Positions 1 through 6,168 of a stretch of DNA of 6,250 nucleotides are shown here, one piece after another; the stretch's first letter is position 1; each line of letters opens with the position of its first letter. The position numbers and the translations under genes are program-made. This stretch comes from Clostridium sp. (GTDB taxonomy: Bacteria; Bacillota; Clostridia; Acetivibrionales; Acetivibrionaceae). The notes beneath the pieces are model-generated. The model saw only the letters and a program-made list of their open reading frames with translations. It did not search any database and was not told the DNA's origin. Where the stretch lies: the NCBI GenBank assembly GCA_012841175.1, contig DUVG01000201.1:1-6250 (forward strand), in the 5' to 3' direction.

Positions 1-29
1 GGTTTAATATCTCTTCTAGGGATATCCAA
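1..29 (-). CDS. Start of an unidentified gene leaving the left edge (partial)
   Basis: Only about nine codons are visible, reading MDIPRRDIK from a TTG start, so no family can be assigned. The start is supported by AGGGGTGA at 36-43. Its GGTGA core ends six bases before the start codon, the same arrangement seen before the GldG-like gene in this window. An in-frame TGA lies at 36-38, so the frame cannot extend further upstream. A good promoter lies about 75 bases upstream. The alternative is an ATG at 59-61 in another frame (MIQKISRGELFWISLEEILN), which also stays open to the edge but has only a poor A-rich sequence where a ribosome binding site should be. I prefer the TTG frame, with moderate confidence. 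Confidence 0.45.
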
Positions 30-105
30 AATAATTCACCCCTGCTTATCTTTTGTATCATTTCTTTTGTTAGCACATTTTTTTATTAATTTTCTTTTAT
101 TAGTT

Positions 106-134
106 ATTGTACCACATCAAATAACTCGTCGCAA
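106..134 (-). promoter_or_regulatory. Sigma-A-type promoter with extended -10 for the left-edge gene
   Basis: On the minus strand a -35 box TTGCGA (129-134) is followed after exactly 17 bases by a -10 box TACAAT (106-111). TGG directly before the -10 makes it an extended -10 element. Transcription should begin near base 99, giving a leader of about 70 bases before the TTG at 29. The promoter starts 22 bases after the stop codon of the YkvI-family gene, so the left-edge gene probably has its own transcript. This rests on sequence match only. Confidence 0.6.
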
Positions 135-156
135 TCTCTGTAAACATTTTGAAATT

Positions 157-1224
157 TTATTGCCCTAATCTCTTATTTCCTTTAATTAATTTAATTCCTT
201 CTATAAGTATTATAAAAACCATAAACATTCCTACATATCCAAAAACAGAGTATATATTTGCAATAAGGCTTGAAAATCCTATACTAGATAAAGGCATTGT
301 AATACAACATATTATAGGTATTAGTATTCTTTTACTTAATTTAATTTTGCCGCTTACACGTTCTATAAAACCATAACCTGCAGTTATTGCACAAATAAAC
401 ATTGCAAGAAGCAGTACAATTCTATATATGCTTCCCATCATCTCACTGTACCTATCCACTATTCCAATAACGGGAAATTCCATAGACATCACATACGGAT
501 AAAATATATAGAGAACATAGTTTAAAACTATGGCTATTATGCAAAGAATACCTCCTCCTAATATTCCTCCAATGGATGCTATTCTTTTAGTTTTTAGATA
601 TGGAAGCAAACTGCACATAACAACAACTGAAATAATACTGTTGTAACTAGTATAAAGAAATGAAGATAAAACCCAGTTATGGGTCATGTTTTTAAACCCT
701 CCTGAAATATTAAATACAGAAGCATCTTTACTAAGTATTATATAAATACCTATGGTCAAAATCCCTATTATAAGAATAGGTGTAACTATTGTGCTTAGTG
801 ATACTATCCCCTTTACTCCTGTAAAAAAAAATATCATGCATATAAAGGCTACTAATAATATTGCATAATAAAAAGGAATATTTATTTTGTCTGCTATTAT
901 ACTTCCAACACCGGACACCATAATGCAAAAGACAGATGCCATAAAAAGGGTTACTACTATTTCCATAATCCATCCTAAAGCCCATCCTACTGTTGGGAAT
1001 AAAAACTCTTCATAGTTTTGAATTCTTCCTAAATATACTTTATTTAGTACAGTATATCCTATAAATGCAAATAGAACCCCTGTAAGAAAAATTCCATAAA
1101 AACCACCACTGTAATATGAAGTAAAGAACTGTACAATTTCCCTTCCAGATGCAAAACCTGCTCCTACAATTGTTGCTATGTATATGCTTGCTACTTTAAA
1201 AATATTTTTTACTTCTTCAAACAA
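157..1224 (-). CDS. YkvI-family polytopic membrane protein (putative transporter)
   Basis: The product is a hydrophobic protein of about 355 residues with roughly ten predicted membrane helices and a short basic C-terminal tail (IKLIKGNKRLGQ). The first helix carries the segment IVGAGFASGREIVQFF (about residues 19-34). A glycine-rich GAGFASG(Q/R)E motif near the N-terminus is the hallmark I recognise for the YkvI family (COG3949), distantly related to LeuT/APC-type secondary transporters. In such proteins the break in helix 1 forms part of the ion and substrate site. The substrate is unknown and I cannot infer one. The longest frame begins at a TTG at 1233, but TGAGGAG (1234-1240) abuts that codon. 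A third TTG (1222-1224) lies nine bases downstream of the GGAG core and is the better start, giving MFEEVKNIFK. It follows the ABC operon in the same direction, behind a strong hairpin, and I found no convincing promoter of its own. The length is normal for the family and the frame is intact. Confidence 0.82.
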   Translation of the reverse strand: MFEEVKNIFKVASIYIATIVGAGFASGREIVQFFTSYYSGGFYGIFLTGVLFAFIGYTVLNKVYLGRIQNYEEFLFPTVGWALGWIMEIVVTLFMASVFCIMVSGVGSIIADKINIPFYYAILLVAFICMIFFFTGVKGIVSLSTIVTPILIIGILTIGIYIILSKDASVFNISGGFKNMTHNWVLSSFLYTSYNSIISVVVMCSLLPYLKTKRIASIGGILGGGILCIIAIVLNYVLYIFYPYVMSMEFPVIGIVDRYSEMMGSIYRIVLLLAMFICAITAGYGFIERVSGKIKLSKRILIPIICCITMPLSSIGFSSLIANIYSVFGYVGMFMVFIILIEGIKLIKGNKRLGQ

Positions 1225-1229
1225 AAACA

Positions 1230-1278
1230 ACAACTCCTCACACAGAATTATATCAATATAATTCTATGTTGGAGTTGT
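1230..1278 (-). terminator. Long hairpin with T-rich tail: operon terminator overlapping the next gene's ribosome binding site
   Basis: In the minus-strand RNA an outer 8-bp stem (1271-1278, ACAACTCC, with 1230-1237, GGAGTTGT) encloses a 2x1 internal loop. Inside it is a 13-pair stem (1257-1269 with 1240-1252, counting one G-U pair) closed by a TTGA tetraloop (1253-1256), about 21 pairs in all. It is followed by TGTTTTTGTTTG, an imperfect T tract of the kind used by intrinsic terminators. It starts 22 bases after the stop codon of the DUF4340 gene, the expected place for the operon's terminator. The inner stem is AT-rich and the outer part more GC-rich. The outer arm also holds the ribosome binding site of the YkvI-family gene, so an additional regulatory role is possible. 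Confidence 0.6.
1234..1240 (-). promoter_or_regulatory. Ribosome binding site that decides the YkvI-family start
   Basis: TGAGGAG on the minus strand lies 0, 3 and 9 bases before the TTG codons at 1233, 1230 and 1224. Only the last spacing is normal, so translation most likely starts at 1224. The whole site lies inside the downstream arm of the 1230-1278 hairpin and would be base-paired in a transcript that includes that hairpin. Confidence 0.6.
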
Positions 1279-1299
1279 CTTTACAATTACAATTGATTT

Positions 1300-2673
1300 T
1301 TAGTTTTTTAGATATTCTAACATTACTTCATAAGTTTCTAATATGGTATCAAAACTTTCCTGTTCTACAATTAAACCTGTATACTCACCATTTTTCATAG
1401 TATAATAATTTTTGTCATCTTTGGGCAAAAATCCAATTATTACTTCACCAGGTTCTTTGTTTAAGTGGAAAGTAATTATAACTTCGGGTTGTTCTTCCTG
1501 TGGCTCAGATTCAAGGTCTATTTCTTTTACTTTTATAGCCACAAGAGTTTTAAACAATTCTTTAAAGTTCCAATCTCCATCTACTGCTACTTCTTTTCCA
1601 TCAACATAATACTCTTCTTTTTCTTCACCTTCATCGTCACTAATTCTTTTAATTTCAATGTTAAACTCTTTATCCCCAACTTCTGCATATGCCTTTTCTA
1701 CAAATTCCATACCTTCTTCATATACATAAGTGTTAACAAAGTGAAACAAAGGTTCTTCTAAAAAACTCAAAGGTGCAATGTCAATTAAAAACACTTCGTT
1801 AGTTCCCTCTAACACTGCGTATATTTCATTGATATAGGTATCAAAGTTCATTCCCTTTTCTTTACCTATAAGTACTTTAATCTTTTCTCCTTCAATAGTT
1901 TCAGTTTCGATAGCATAAAAAGGTTTGTCCAATCCATAAACACTCAAATCCTTTGCATCTTCTTCAACAAAGTCTTGTATGGTTGTTCTTATAAAAGCAT
2001 CTATGGAATTTGTTACATTAGCAATATTTCCATCAGCCTCAAAGGGTTCTACTATCTTCCATTCCCTTTCATCCTCTTTTTCTGCCATAACAACCAATTG
2101 TCCATCTTTTTCAAATCCAATTTTTTTAATTTCAGATCTTACGCCATTAAATATATTTTTGTTCCTAATGTCAGTTTTACTTGCATTTAATATATCACCT
2201 TCATAATATGATATTGTGTAAACTGTATTGTCTCCACTTAATTTCATATAGTAATTTTCTTTGGTTATAGTAGAGTTTCCTAATTCTACAACACTAGTCT
2301 CACCATCTGAAGTCTTTAAAGTAAGAACTACAGGTTCTGAAAGTCCGTATTTTTCCAAGTCCTTGGCGTTCTTTTCAATAACTCTCTCTGCATAAAGTCC
2401 AGATATGGTTGAAACTATATTATTAAGTTTTAAGAAATCAACTTTAAAATTTCCTCCTGAAACAAGGTTCCACGAATTGCCATCCTTTTCAAAAACAAAT
2501 TCACCTTCTCTGTTTTTAATGGTCAACCCCTGAACTTTTTCACTATCAATTTGTAATAGTTCAATTTTTTCTGTATCTTCTTTTGAGCCAGTTGTCTTAT
2601 CAACTATAAGGTATACTCCTGTTAATAACGCCACAATAACTACAAGAATAATTGCATACCTGTAAAACCTCAT
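1300..2673 (-). CDS. DUF4340 domain protein, accessory subunit of the Gld-type ABC operon
   Basis: The protein has about 457 residues. One N-terminal membrane helix (about residues 6-24, after MRFYRY) is followed by a large, acidic, probably extracytoplasmic region. That region has at least two clear tandem repeats, each with a variable W-x-[LI]-V strand, a KDL-x-x-YGL-x-x-P motif (104-114 and 241-251), a G-rich strand pair ending near G132 and G270, and a 'VY.I'-like strand. A third, more diverged copy (about 340-450) lacks the YGL motif but keeps a closing IIGFLPKDD...YY pattern. This is the layout of DUF4340 proteins, which often follow GldA/F/G-like genes. No catalytic residues are evident, and a binding or scaffold role is inferred. 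The longest frame would add 13 residues, but AAGGAGGA at 2681-2688 lies seven bases before the ATG at 2673. That ATG overlaps the TGA of the preceding gene as ATGA, so 2673 is the start. It is the last gene of the operon, with a hairpin terminator downstream. Confidence 0.85.
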   Translation of the reverse strand: MRFYRYAIILVVIVALLTGVYLIVDKTTGSKEDTEKIELLQIDSEKVQGLTIKNREGEFVFEKDGNSWNLVSGGNFKVDFLKLNNIVSTISGLYAERVIEKNAKDLEKYGLSEPVVLTLKTSDGETSVVELGNSTITKENYYMKLSGDNTVYTISYYEGDILNASKTDIRNKNIFNGVRSEIKKIGFEKDGQLVVMAEKEDEREWKIVEPFEADGNIANVTNSIDAFIRTTIQDFVEEDAKDLSVYGLDKPFYAIETETIEGEKIKVLIGKEKGMNFDTYINEIYAVLEGTNEVFLIDIAPLSFLEEPLFHFVNTYVYEEGMEFVEKAYAEVGDKEFNIEIKRISDDEGEEKEEYYVDGKEVAVDGDWNFKELFKTLVAIKVKEIDLESEPQEEQPEVIITFHLNKEPGEVIIGFLPKDDKNYYTMKNGEYTGLIVEQESFDTILETYEVMLEYLKN

Positions 2674-4103
2674 AGATGTCTCCTCCTTAACCAGATTATT
2701 ATTCCAATACAAATTATAACTATAGGTACCCCAAATATAGCTATTCCTGATATTGTTTTGGCATTTGAACTATTAACTGTAATTGTGTCTTGAAAAGTTG
2801 TTTTTGGCATTACATATACATCGCTTGTATTATCATACATAGTAGAGATACATTGTGCCATAAACAACAAATTATTTTGATAATAACGGGCATATAGTTC
2901 TAAAGCTTCGTCAGTAAGAAAATAAGCACTTCCAATTACTAAAACCTTTGACTTAATTTCTCCACTATATTCCGATAATACCGCCACATCAATAGGACCC
3001 CCTTGAAGATCTTCTTCATTCTCAACATTCCCAAAAGGCTCTCTTGTGGCATCCATACTTGCTGTTAAAAGAGGCGTAACTATTACTCCTTCTGGATCTT
3101 TTCTCAACAAGTTAATACTTCGAGTTTCTGGTATTAGTACTTGAAAATCTTGTAAATTCATTTGTGCAAACAGCTGGCTTTCTGCCAAATTAGGCAAAAT
3201 GTGATAAGGCGTATCTGCTAAATGTCTCATTTCATTGGTCTCTTTAACTTTATCATAATATAAGGACATATCATACTTTTCTAAAACATGCTCAAAATTC
3301 AAAAACCTTGAATTAGACGCTACGGGATCAAATAAGAATATAGCATTTCCACCGTTTTCAAGATAACTTTCTATTTTATCTCTTTCATCCTTGGATAAAT
3401 CAACCTTTGGTGAAGCACAAATTAATATCTTTGCATCTTCAGGCACTTCACTTACATGGTCTAAATCCAATCTCTTAACAGCAAAATTATTACTCTCTAA
3501 AAACCCTCTTAGGTACATATATTCGCTGTTTAAATCTCTCTGCCTGTGCCCTTCTAGAAAATATACAGTTGGAGTTATTTCACTGGTAACATATAATATG
3601 GAACTTGTCACCTCCTGTTCTCCTGAAAAGGACAGGCCTGTTAAGTTTTGCCTAAAAAGAGTATTGGCTGGAAAACTTCTAATTTTATCTCCACTCTTTA
3701 CAATAATATCAAATTTACTTAGTTGCATTGTATCGCTTAGCTGTAATTGTGAAATTATTTCTGGATTTGTATCTGGATCAACAAATTTCACAGATACTTT
3801 AGGAAACTTGTCATAGTTTTGAAGAAAGTGCCATGTCCAAGTTCCAATCCCTTCACTTCCTCTTATCTGTTCTCCATCAGCTAAAAAGATAATTTCAACC
3901 TCTTTGTCTATTCTGCTAACTATAGTTTTTGTCTGTTGACCAATAGAATACATTTTATTTTCTGTCATATCCCACATAAAGTTAGTTCTTTCACCTATCA
4001 TATTTATAAAGAAAGTAATTACTATAGCACATAACATCATAAATACCGCAATGGTATTAAACTTGAAATTTTTTGACCTAAAAAATTTAAATAGATTTTT
4101 CAT
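2670..4103 (-). CDS. GldG-like ABC-associated membrane protein
   Basis: The protein has 477 residues, with one membrane helix near each end (about 17-37 and 450-472) and a large soluble middle expected outside the membrane. The C-terminal RRRHL should stay in the cytoplasm. After the first helix comes DMTENKMYSIG (45-55), matching the D-[LM]-T-x-x-x-x-Y-S pattern typical of GldG-like proteins. Further on are VKFVDPDTNP (105-114), GEQEVTSSILYV (161-172) and the FLEGHRQRD segment (182-190), which corresponds to the family's F-x-x-GH-[GR]-E/Q motif in the ABC_transp_aux domain. Flavobacterium GldG belongs to a gliding-associated ABC system, but no enzymatic activity is known for this domain and none is inferred. 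The ATG at 4103 follows AGGGGTGA with six bases between the GGTGA core and the start. The gene begins six bases after the permease stop and overlaps the DUF4340 gene by four bases. The frame is intact. The family assignment is firm, the cellular role is not. Confidence 0.87.
   Translation of the reverse strand: MKNLFKFFRSKNFKFNTIAVFMMLCAIVITFFINMIGERTNFMWDMTENKMYSIGQQTKTIVSRIDKEVEIIFLADGEQIRGSEGIGTWTWHFLQNYDKFPKVSVKFVDPDTNPEIISQLQLSDTMQLSKFDIIVKSGDKIRSFPANTLFRQNLTGLSFSGEQEVTSSILYVTSEITPTVYFLEGHRQRDLNSEYMYLRGFLESNNFAVKRLDLDHVSEVPEDAKILICASPKVDLSKDERDKIESYLENGGNAIFLFDPVASNSRFLNFEHVLEKYDMSLYYDKVKETNEMRHLADTPYHILPNLAESQLFAQMNLQDFQVLIPETRSINLLRKDPEGVIVTPLLTASMDATREPFGNVENEEDLQGGPIDVAVLSEYSGEIKSKVLVIGSAYFLTDEALELYARYYQNNLLFMAQCISTMYDNTSDVYVMPKTTFQDTITVNSSNAKTISGIAIFGVPIVIICIGIIIWLRRRHL
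2681..2688 (-). promoter_or_regulatory. Ribosome binding site that decides the DUF4340 gene start
   Basis: AAGGAGGA on the minus strand sits seven bases before the ATG at 2671-2673 and inside the last codons of the GldG-like gene. It lies within the longer frame that begins at 2712, which shows the longer frame is not the real start. With the ATGA stop/start overlap it implies translational coupling. Confidence 0.8.
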
Positions 4104-4109
4104 TTATAA

Positions 4110-4817
4110 TCACCCCTGACTCCAACGCCTTTTTTCAATTACAATCATTGTCAATAATAAAAATAATCCTGTTAAACTAAAAAAGAAAACCAAATCTCTT
4201 GAACTAAATAATCCTTGAACAAATTCTCTAAATCTAAAAAAGAATGAAATCCAATTGGCAAAAGCCAAAAGATGACCTTTAAACAAATAACTGTACTGAT
4301 TCACAAACCAAACAAGAATTAATGTACCAATCCCTGTAACTGCGGATATTACTTGGCTTTTAGTAAGAGAAGATGTGAAAACACCAAAAGCCACAAAAAA
4401 TGCTCCTATAAGAACATATCCTATGTAACAAGAAATCATAGGCATTACATTAAGATTTCCATATACAGATATCAATATAGGATATATAAAGGTTACAACT
4501 GTCATAACTAAAAAGACAGTTAGTGAAGCAAAATATTTTCCTAATACAATACCTCCTACACTAACAGGAGATGTCATAAGTAATATGTCGGTACCATTTT
4601 TTCTTTCTTCTGCAAAAGTCCTCATTGTCAATATTGGTAAAATAAATGCAAGTAAAAAACTATACTGATAAAGATAAGCTCCATACATAAAGGGACGTCC
4701 TGTGGAAAATACTCCTCGGAAAAATAATGAAAACATCAATATATATATACCAATTAATATATACGCTAGTGGAGAATAAAAGTAGGATCTCAGTTCTTTC
4801 TTATAAATAGCTAACAT
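4110..4817 (-). CDS. ABC-2 type permease, GldF-like
   Basis: The product is an integral membrane protein of about 235 residues with six predicted helices (roughly 15-33, 53-65, 96-116, 130-151, 157-174 and 208-227). A short cytoplasmic N-terminus reads MLAIYKKELRSYFYSP. Between helices 2 and 3, the segment MRTFAEERKNGT (65-76) and the residues after it match the conserved cytoplasmic loop of ABC-2 permeases (E-E-[RK]-x-x-G-T), which I expect to contact the ATPase. Length and order match GldF-like permeases, which usually work as dimers with a separate ATPase. The longest frame starts at a TTG at 4826, but GGAGGAGG at 4827-4834 directly abuts it. The ATG at 4817 is nine bases from that site and one base after the ATPase stop (TAA then T then ATG), so I take 4817. 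The substrate cannot be inferred. Confidence 0.87.
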   Translation of the reverse strand: MLAIYKKELRSYFYSPLAYILIGIYILMFSLFFRGVFSTGRPFMYGAYLYQYSFLLAFILPILTMRTFAEERKNGTDILLMTSPVSVGGIVLGKYFASLTVFLVMTVVTFIYPILISVYGNLNVMPMISCYIGYVLIGAFFVAFGVFTSSLTKSQVISAVTGIGTLILVWFVNQYSYLFKGHLLAFANWISFFFRFREFVQGLFSSRDLVFFFSLTGLFLLLTMIVIEKRRWSQG

Positions 4818-4818
4818 A

Positions 4819-5850
4819 TTACTCAACCTCCTCCTTCTCTTTTTGTAGCTCTACATCTTCTTGTTTGTCTTGTATTTTGGCATTTTTCTCTTCATCCTGT
4901 AGCTCTACACTTTCTCCTTCTTTAGTTGTGAGTTTTCTGAATATCTCTTCAAGATTCATTCCTAAAGCTTGAAGTTCTAATATAGGATATCCCAACTCTG
5001 CCATTTTGAAGAATATGGGTCTTCTAACATCAACATCTTTTTCAGAGTCAATTGTATATTTAAATACATTTTCTTGACTTTTAGAATTACACTCTATATT
5101 TAAAACTCCTTTAATTTTACCTAATACATTTGTTACGTCATCTTGTGGACCTTCAATTTTAATTAAAAATCGAGTAACATTGCCTAAATTTCGTGAAAGG
5201 TTGTCCGGAGTGTCTATTGCAACTATTTCACCTTTATTTATTATTACAACTCGTTCACAAACAGCACTTATTTCTTGCAGTATATGGGAACTAAATATTA
5301 TGGTGTGTTCCTTACCCAAACCTTTTATTAATTTTCTAATCTCAATAATTTGATTGGGGTCAAGACCAACGGTAGGCTCATCAAGTATAAGAACCTCTGG
5401 ATTTCCAACTAAGGCTTGAGCTAAACCCACTCTTTGCCTATAACCTTTTGACAAATTTCCCACCAGCCTATTTTGTACATGGCTAATCTGTATTGTTTCC
5501 ATAATGTCAGATATTTGGCTGGCTCTTTTTGATCTAGCAACTTTTTTTAAATCGCTGACAAAATTCAAGTATTCTTTCACAGTCATATCGGTGTATACTG
5601 GTGGAATCTCAGGCAAATAGCCTATATGTTTTTTTACCTCTGCTGGCTGCTCTCCTATGTCATAACCACAAACCTTCACTGTACCACTAGTTGAAGGAAG
5701 ATATCCTGTTATCATATTCATTGTGGTTGTCTTACCTGCACCATTAGGTCCTAAAAATCCAAGAATTTCTCCTTTTTCAACAGTGAAATTGAGATTATTC
5801 ACAGCTTTGATAGGGCCATAGTGCTTGGTCAAGTTTTGTATTTCAATCAT
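4819..5850 (-). CDS. ABC transporter ATP-binding protein, GldA/NatA-like
   Basis: The protein has 343 residues and a complete nucleotide-binding domain: Walker A GPNGAGKTT (34-42), Q-loop region GYLPE (77-81), signature LSKGY (133-137), Walker B LILDEP (154-159), D-loop GLD (162-164) and H-loop His189. The YLPE and LSKGYRQR forms are usual for ABC-2 ATPases of the GldA/NatA group rather than defects. About residues 215-305 form the C-terminal domain common in this group, ending in LGMNLEEIFRKLT. Residues 308-343 are an unusual Glu/Lys/Gln-rich, probably flexible or coiled tail containing VELQ twice, 18 residues apart. The protein should hydrolyse ATP at the cytoplasmic face to drive the GldF-like permease encoded next. 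The ATG at 5850 follows GGGAGGG (5861-5867) at a ten-base spacing. It is the first gene of the operon, behind a strong promoter about 190 bases upstream. Confidence 0.93.
   Translation of the reverse strand: MIEIQNLTKHYGPIKAVNNLNFTVEKGEILGFLGPNGAGKTTTMNMITGYLPSTSGTVKVCGYDIGEQPAEVKKHIGYLPEIPPVYTDMTVKEYLNFVSDLKKVARSKRASQISDIMETIQISHVQNRLVGNLSKGYRQRVGLAQALVGNPEVLILDEPTVGLDPNQIIEIRKLIKGLGKEHTIIFSSHILQEISAVCERVVIINKGEIVAIDTPDNLSRNLGNVTRFLIKIEGPQDDVTNVLGKIKGVLNIECNSKSQENVFKYTIDSEKDVDVRRPIFFKMAELGYPILELQALGMNLEEIFRKLTTKEGESVELQDEEKNAKIQDKQEDVELQKEKEEVE
4827..4834 (-). promoter_or_regulatory. Ribosome binding site that decides the permease start
   Basis: GGAGGAGG on the minus strand is formed by the final Glu/Val codons of the ATPase gene. 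It touches the TTG at 4826 but is nine bases from the ATG at 4817, so it supports the ATG. Because it lies inside the upstream coding sequence, the permease is likely translated by ribosomes that have just finished the ATPase. Confidence 0.8.
4844..4909 (-). repeat. In-frame short duplication in the ATPase tail
   Basis: The 12-base string TGTAGCTCTACA (plus strand) occurs at 4844-4855 and again at 4898-4909, exactly 54 bases apart. It encodes VELQ at residues 315-318 and 333-336 of the ATPase, each followed by an acidic/basic stretch. The identical bases and the 18-codon spacing suggest a slippage or tandem duplication that has since diverged in between. It may instead be low-complexity drift. 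Confidence 0.5.
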
Positions 5851-5887
5851 CTTAGTTTTTCCCTCCCATTTCCTTGCATTTAAACAC

Positions 5888-5897
5888 CATGTACATG
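5888..5897. repeat. Perfect 10-bp palindrome upstream of the ABC operon
   Basis: CATGTACATG is its own reverse complement, and A/T pairing continues after one mismatch on each side (5886 with 5899). It lies 21 bases upstream of the ribosome binding site of the ATPase gene, within the leader of the long transcript or at the start of a shorter one. Its size and position would suit an operator for a dimeric regulator, but a 10-bp palindrome in AT-rich DNA can arise by chance. Confidence 0.3.
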
Positions 5898-5945
5898 TTA
5901 TATTATCTTAAATTAAAATTAATAAAGTGTGAACAATTTGTAACT

Positions 5946-5960
5946 AATCATTTTATGATT
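5946..5960. repeat. Short inverted repeat in the divergent region
   Basis: AATCAT and ATGATT are perfect inverted arms around a TTT centre. As RNA it makes only a weak six-pair hairpin, and as DNA it could be a protein-binding half-site pair. It has no T tract placed to make it a terminator. Confidence 0.3.
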
Positions 5961-6038
5961 TGAAGCTGTAAATATGGGCTTAAAGTGTTCTCTTTTAATA
6001 TTAGCATTTTATAGTTTAATTTTTAAAGTTACCAGCTT

Positions 6039-6067
6039 ATTATATAGTGTTATCTGATGTTTTTCAA
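6039..6067 (-). promoter_or_regulatory. Strong sigma-A-type promoter of the ABC operon
   Basis: On the minus strand TTGAAA (6062-6067) is followed by exactly 17 bases and a perfect TATAAT (6039-6044). This is close to the vegetative consensus and is the best promoter-like match I found upstream of the ATPase gene. Transcription should begin near 6032. No other gene lies between it and the ATPase start. Confidence 0.7.
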
Positions 6068-6135
6068 GTACACTACAAAAATCTAATGTCTTGTTTTTAT
6101 CTTCTTTTAAAAAAACTTGCTTTTAGTCTACAGTA

Positions 6136-6164
6136 TTGTTTTTTTGTAAAAATGATGGTATAAT
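6136..6164 (+). promoter_or_regulatory. Strong sigma-A-type promoter with extended -10 for the right-edge gene
   Basis: TTGTTT (6136-6141), a 17-base spacer and a perfect TATAAT (6159-6164) preceded by TGG form a strong extended -10 promoter. Transcription should begin near 6171, leaving a leader of about 37 bases before the GTG at 6208. Its -35 box is 68 bases from that of the oppositely directed ABC promoter, so the two could share regulators. Confidence 0.75.
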
Positions 6165-6168
6165 ATAA

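Larger units (their letters stand above)
5851..6032 (-). promoter_or_regulatory. Long untranslated leader of the ABC operon
   Basis: If transcription starts from the promoter at 6039-6067, the ATPase mRNA has a leader of about 180 bases before the ATG at 5850. The leader is AT-rich and contains a 6-bp hairpin with a three-base loop (5946-5960), the palindrome CATGTACATG (5888-5897) and two copies of TAAAGTGT on the plus strand (5923-5930, 5981-5988). GTAACT near the transcript start (6027-6032) is complementary to AGTTAC at 5940-5945. I recognise no known riboswitch or T-box motif and see no terminator inside it. A weaker promoter-like pair, TTCACA (5928-5933) and TAAGAT (5905-5910) 17 bases apart, could give a shorter transcript. 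Confidence 0.45.

Noticed and set aside
149..376. Plus-strand open frame of 75 codons.
   Set aside because: It lies antisense to the YkvI-family gene, has no ribosome binding site or family resemblance, and its hydrophobic composition mirrors the membrane gene beneath it.
1281..1292. Tandem TTGTAA words on the minus strand as possible -35 boxes for the YkvI-family gene.
   Set aside because: No -10-like box lies at 16-18 bases. The candidates TAGAAT and TATATT fall at 14 or 20 bases, and they are part of the hairpin stem.
3391..3816. Plus-strand open frame of 141 codons opposite the GldG-like gene.
   Set aside because: The opposite strand encodes a full-length protein with clear family motifs. 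The plus-strand frame has no promoter, ribosome binding site or recognisable domain.
5425..5455. Signature motif LSKGY in the ATPase instead of LSGGQ.
   Set aside because: LSKGYRQR and a YLPE Q-loop are ordinary for GldA/NatA-type ABC-2 ATPases, so this is not a degraded active site.
5847..5896. Two tiny upstream reading frames before the ATPase: 10 codons from ATG at 5879, whose TGA overlaps the ATPase ATG, and 14 codons from ATG at 5896.
   Set aside because: Neither has a recognisable ribosome binding site, and both run through the real GGGAGGG site. Short open frames are expected by chance here and there is no attenuator-like terminator.
6045..6075. Inverted repeat TAGTGT / ACACTA in the divergent region.
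   Set aside because: The arms are only six bases with a 19-base loop and overlap the spacer and upstream edge of the ABC promoter. There is no T tract and chance is sufficient.
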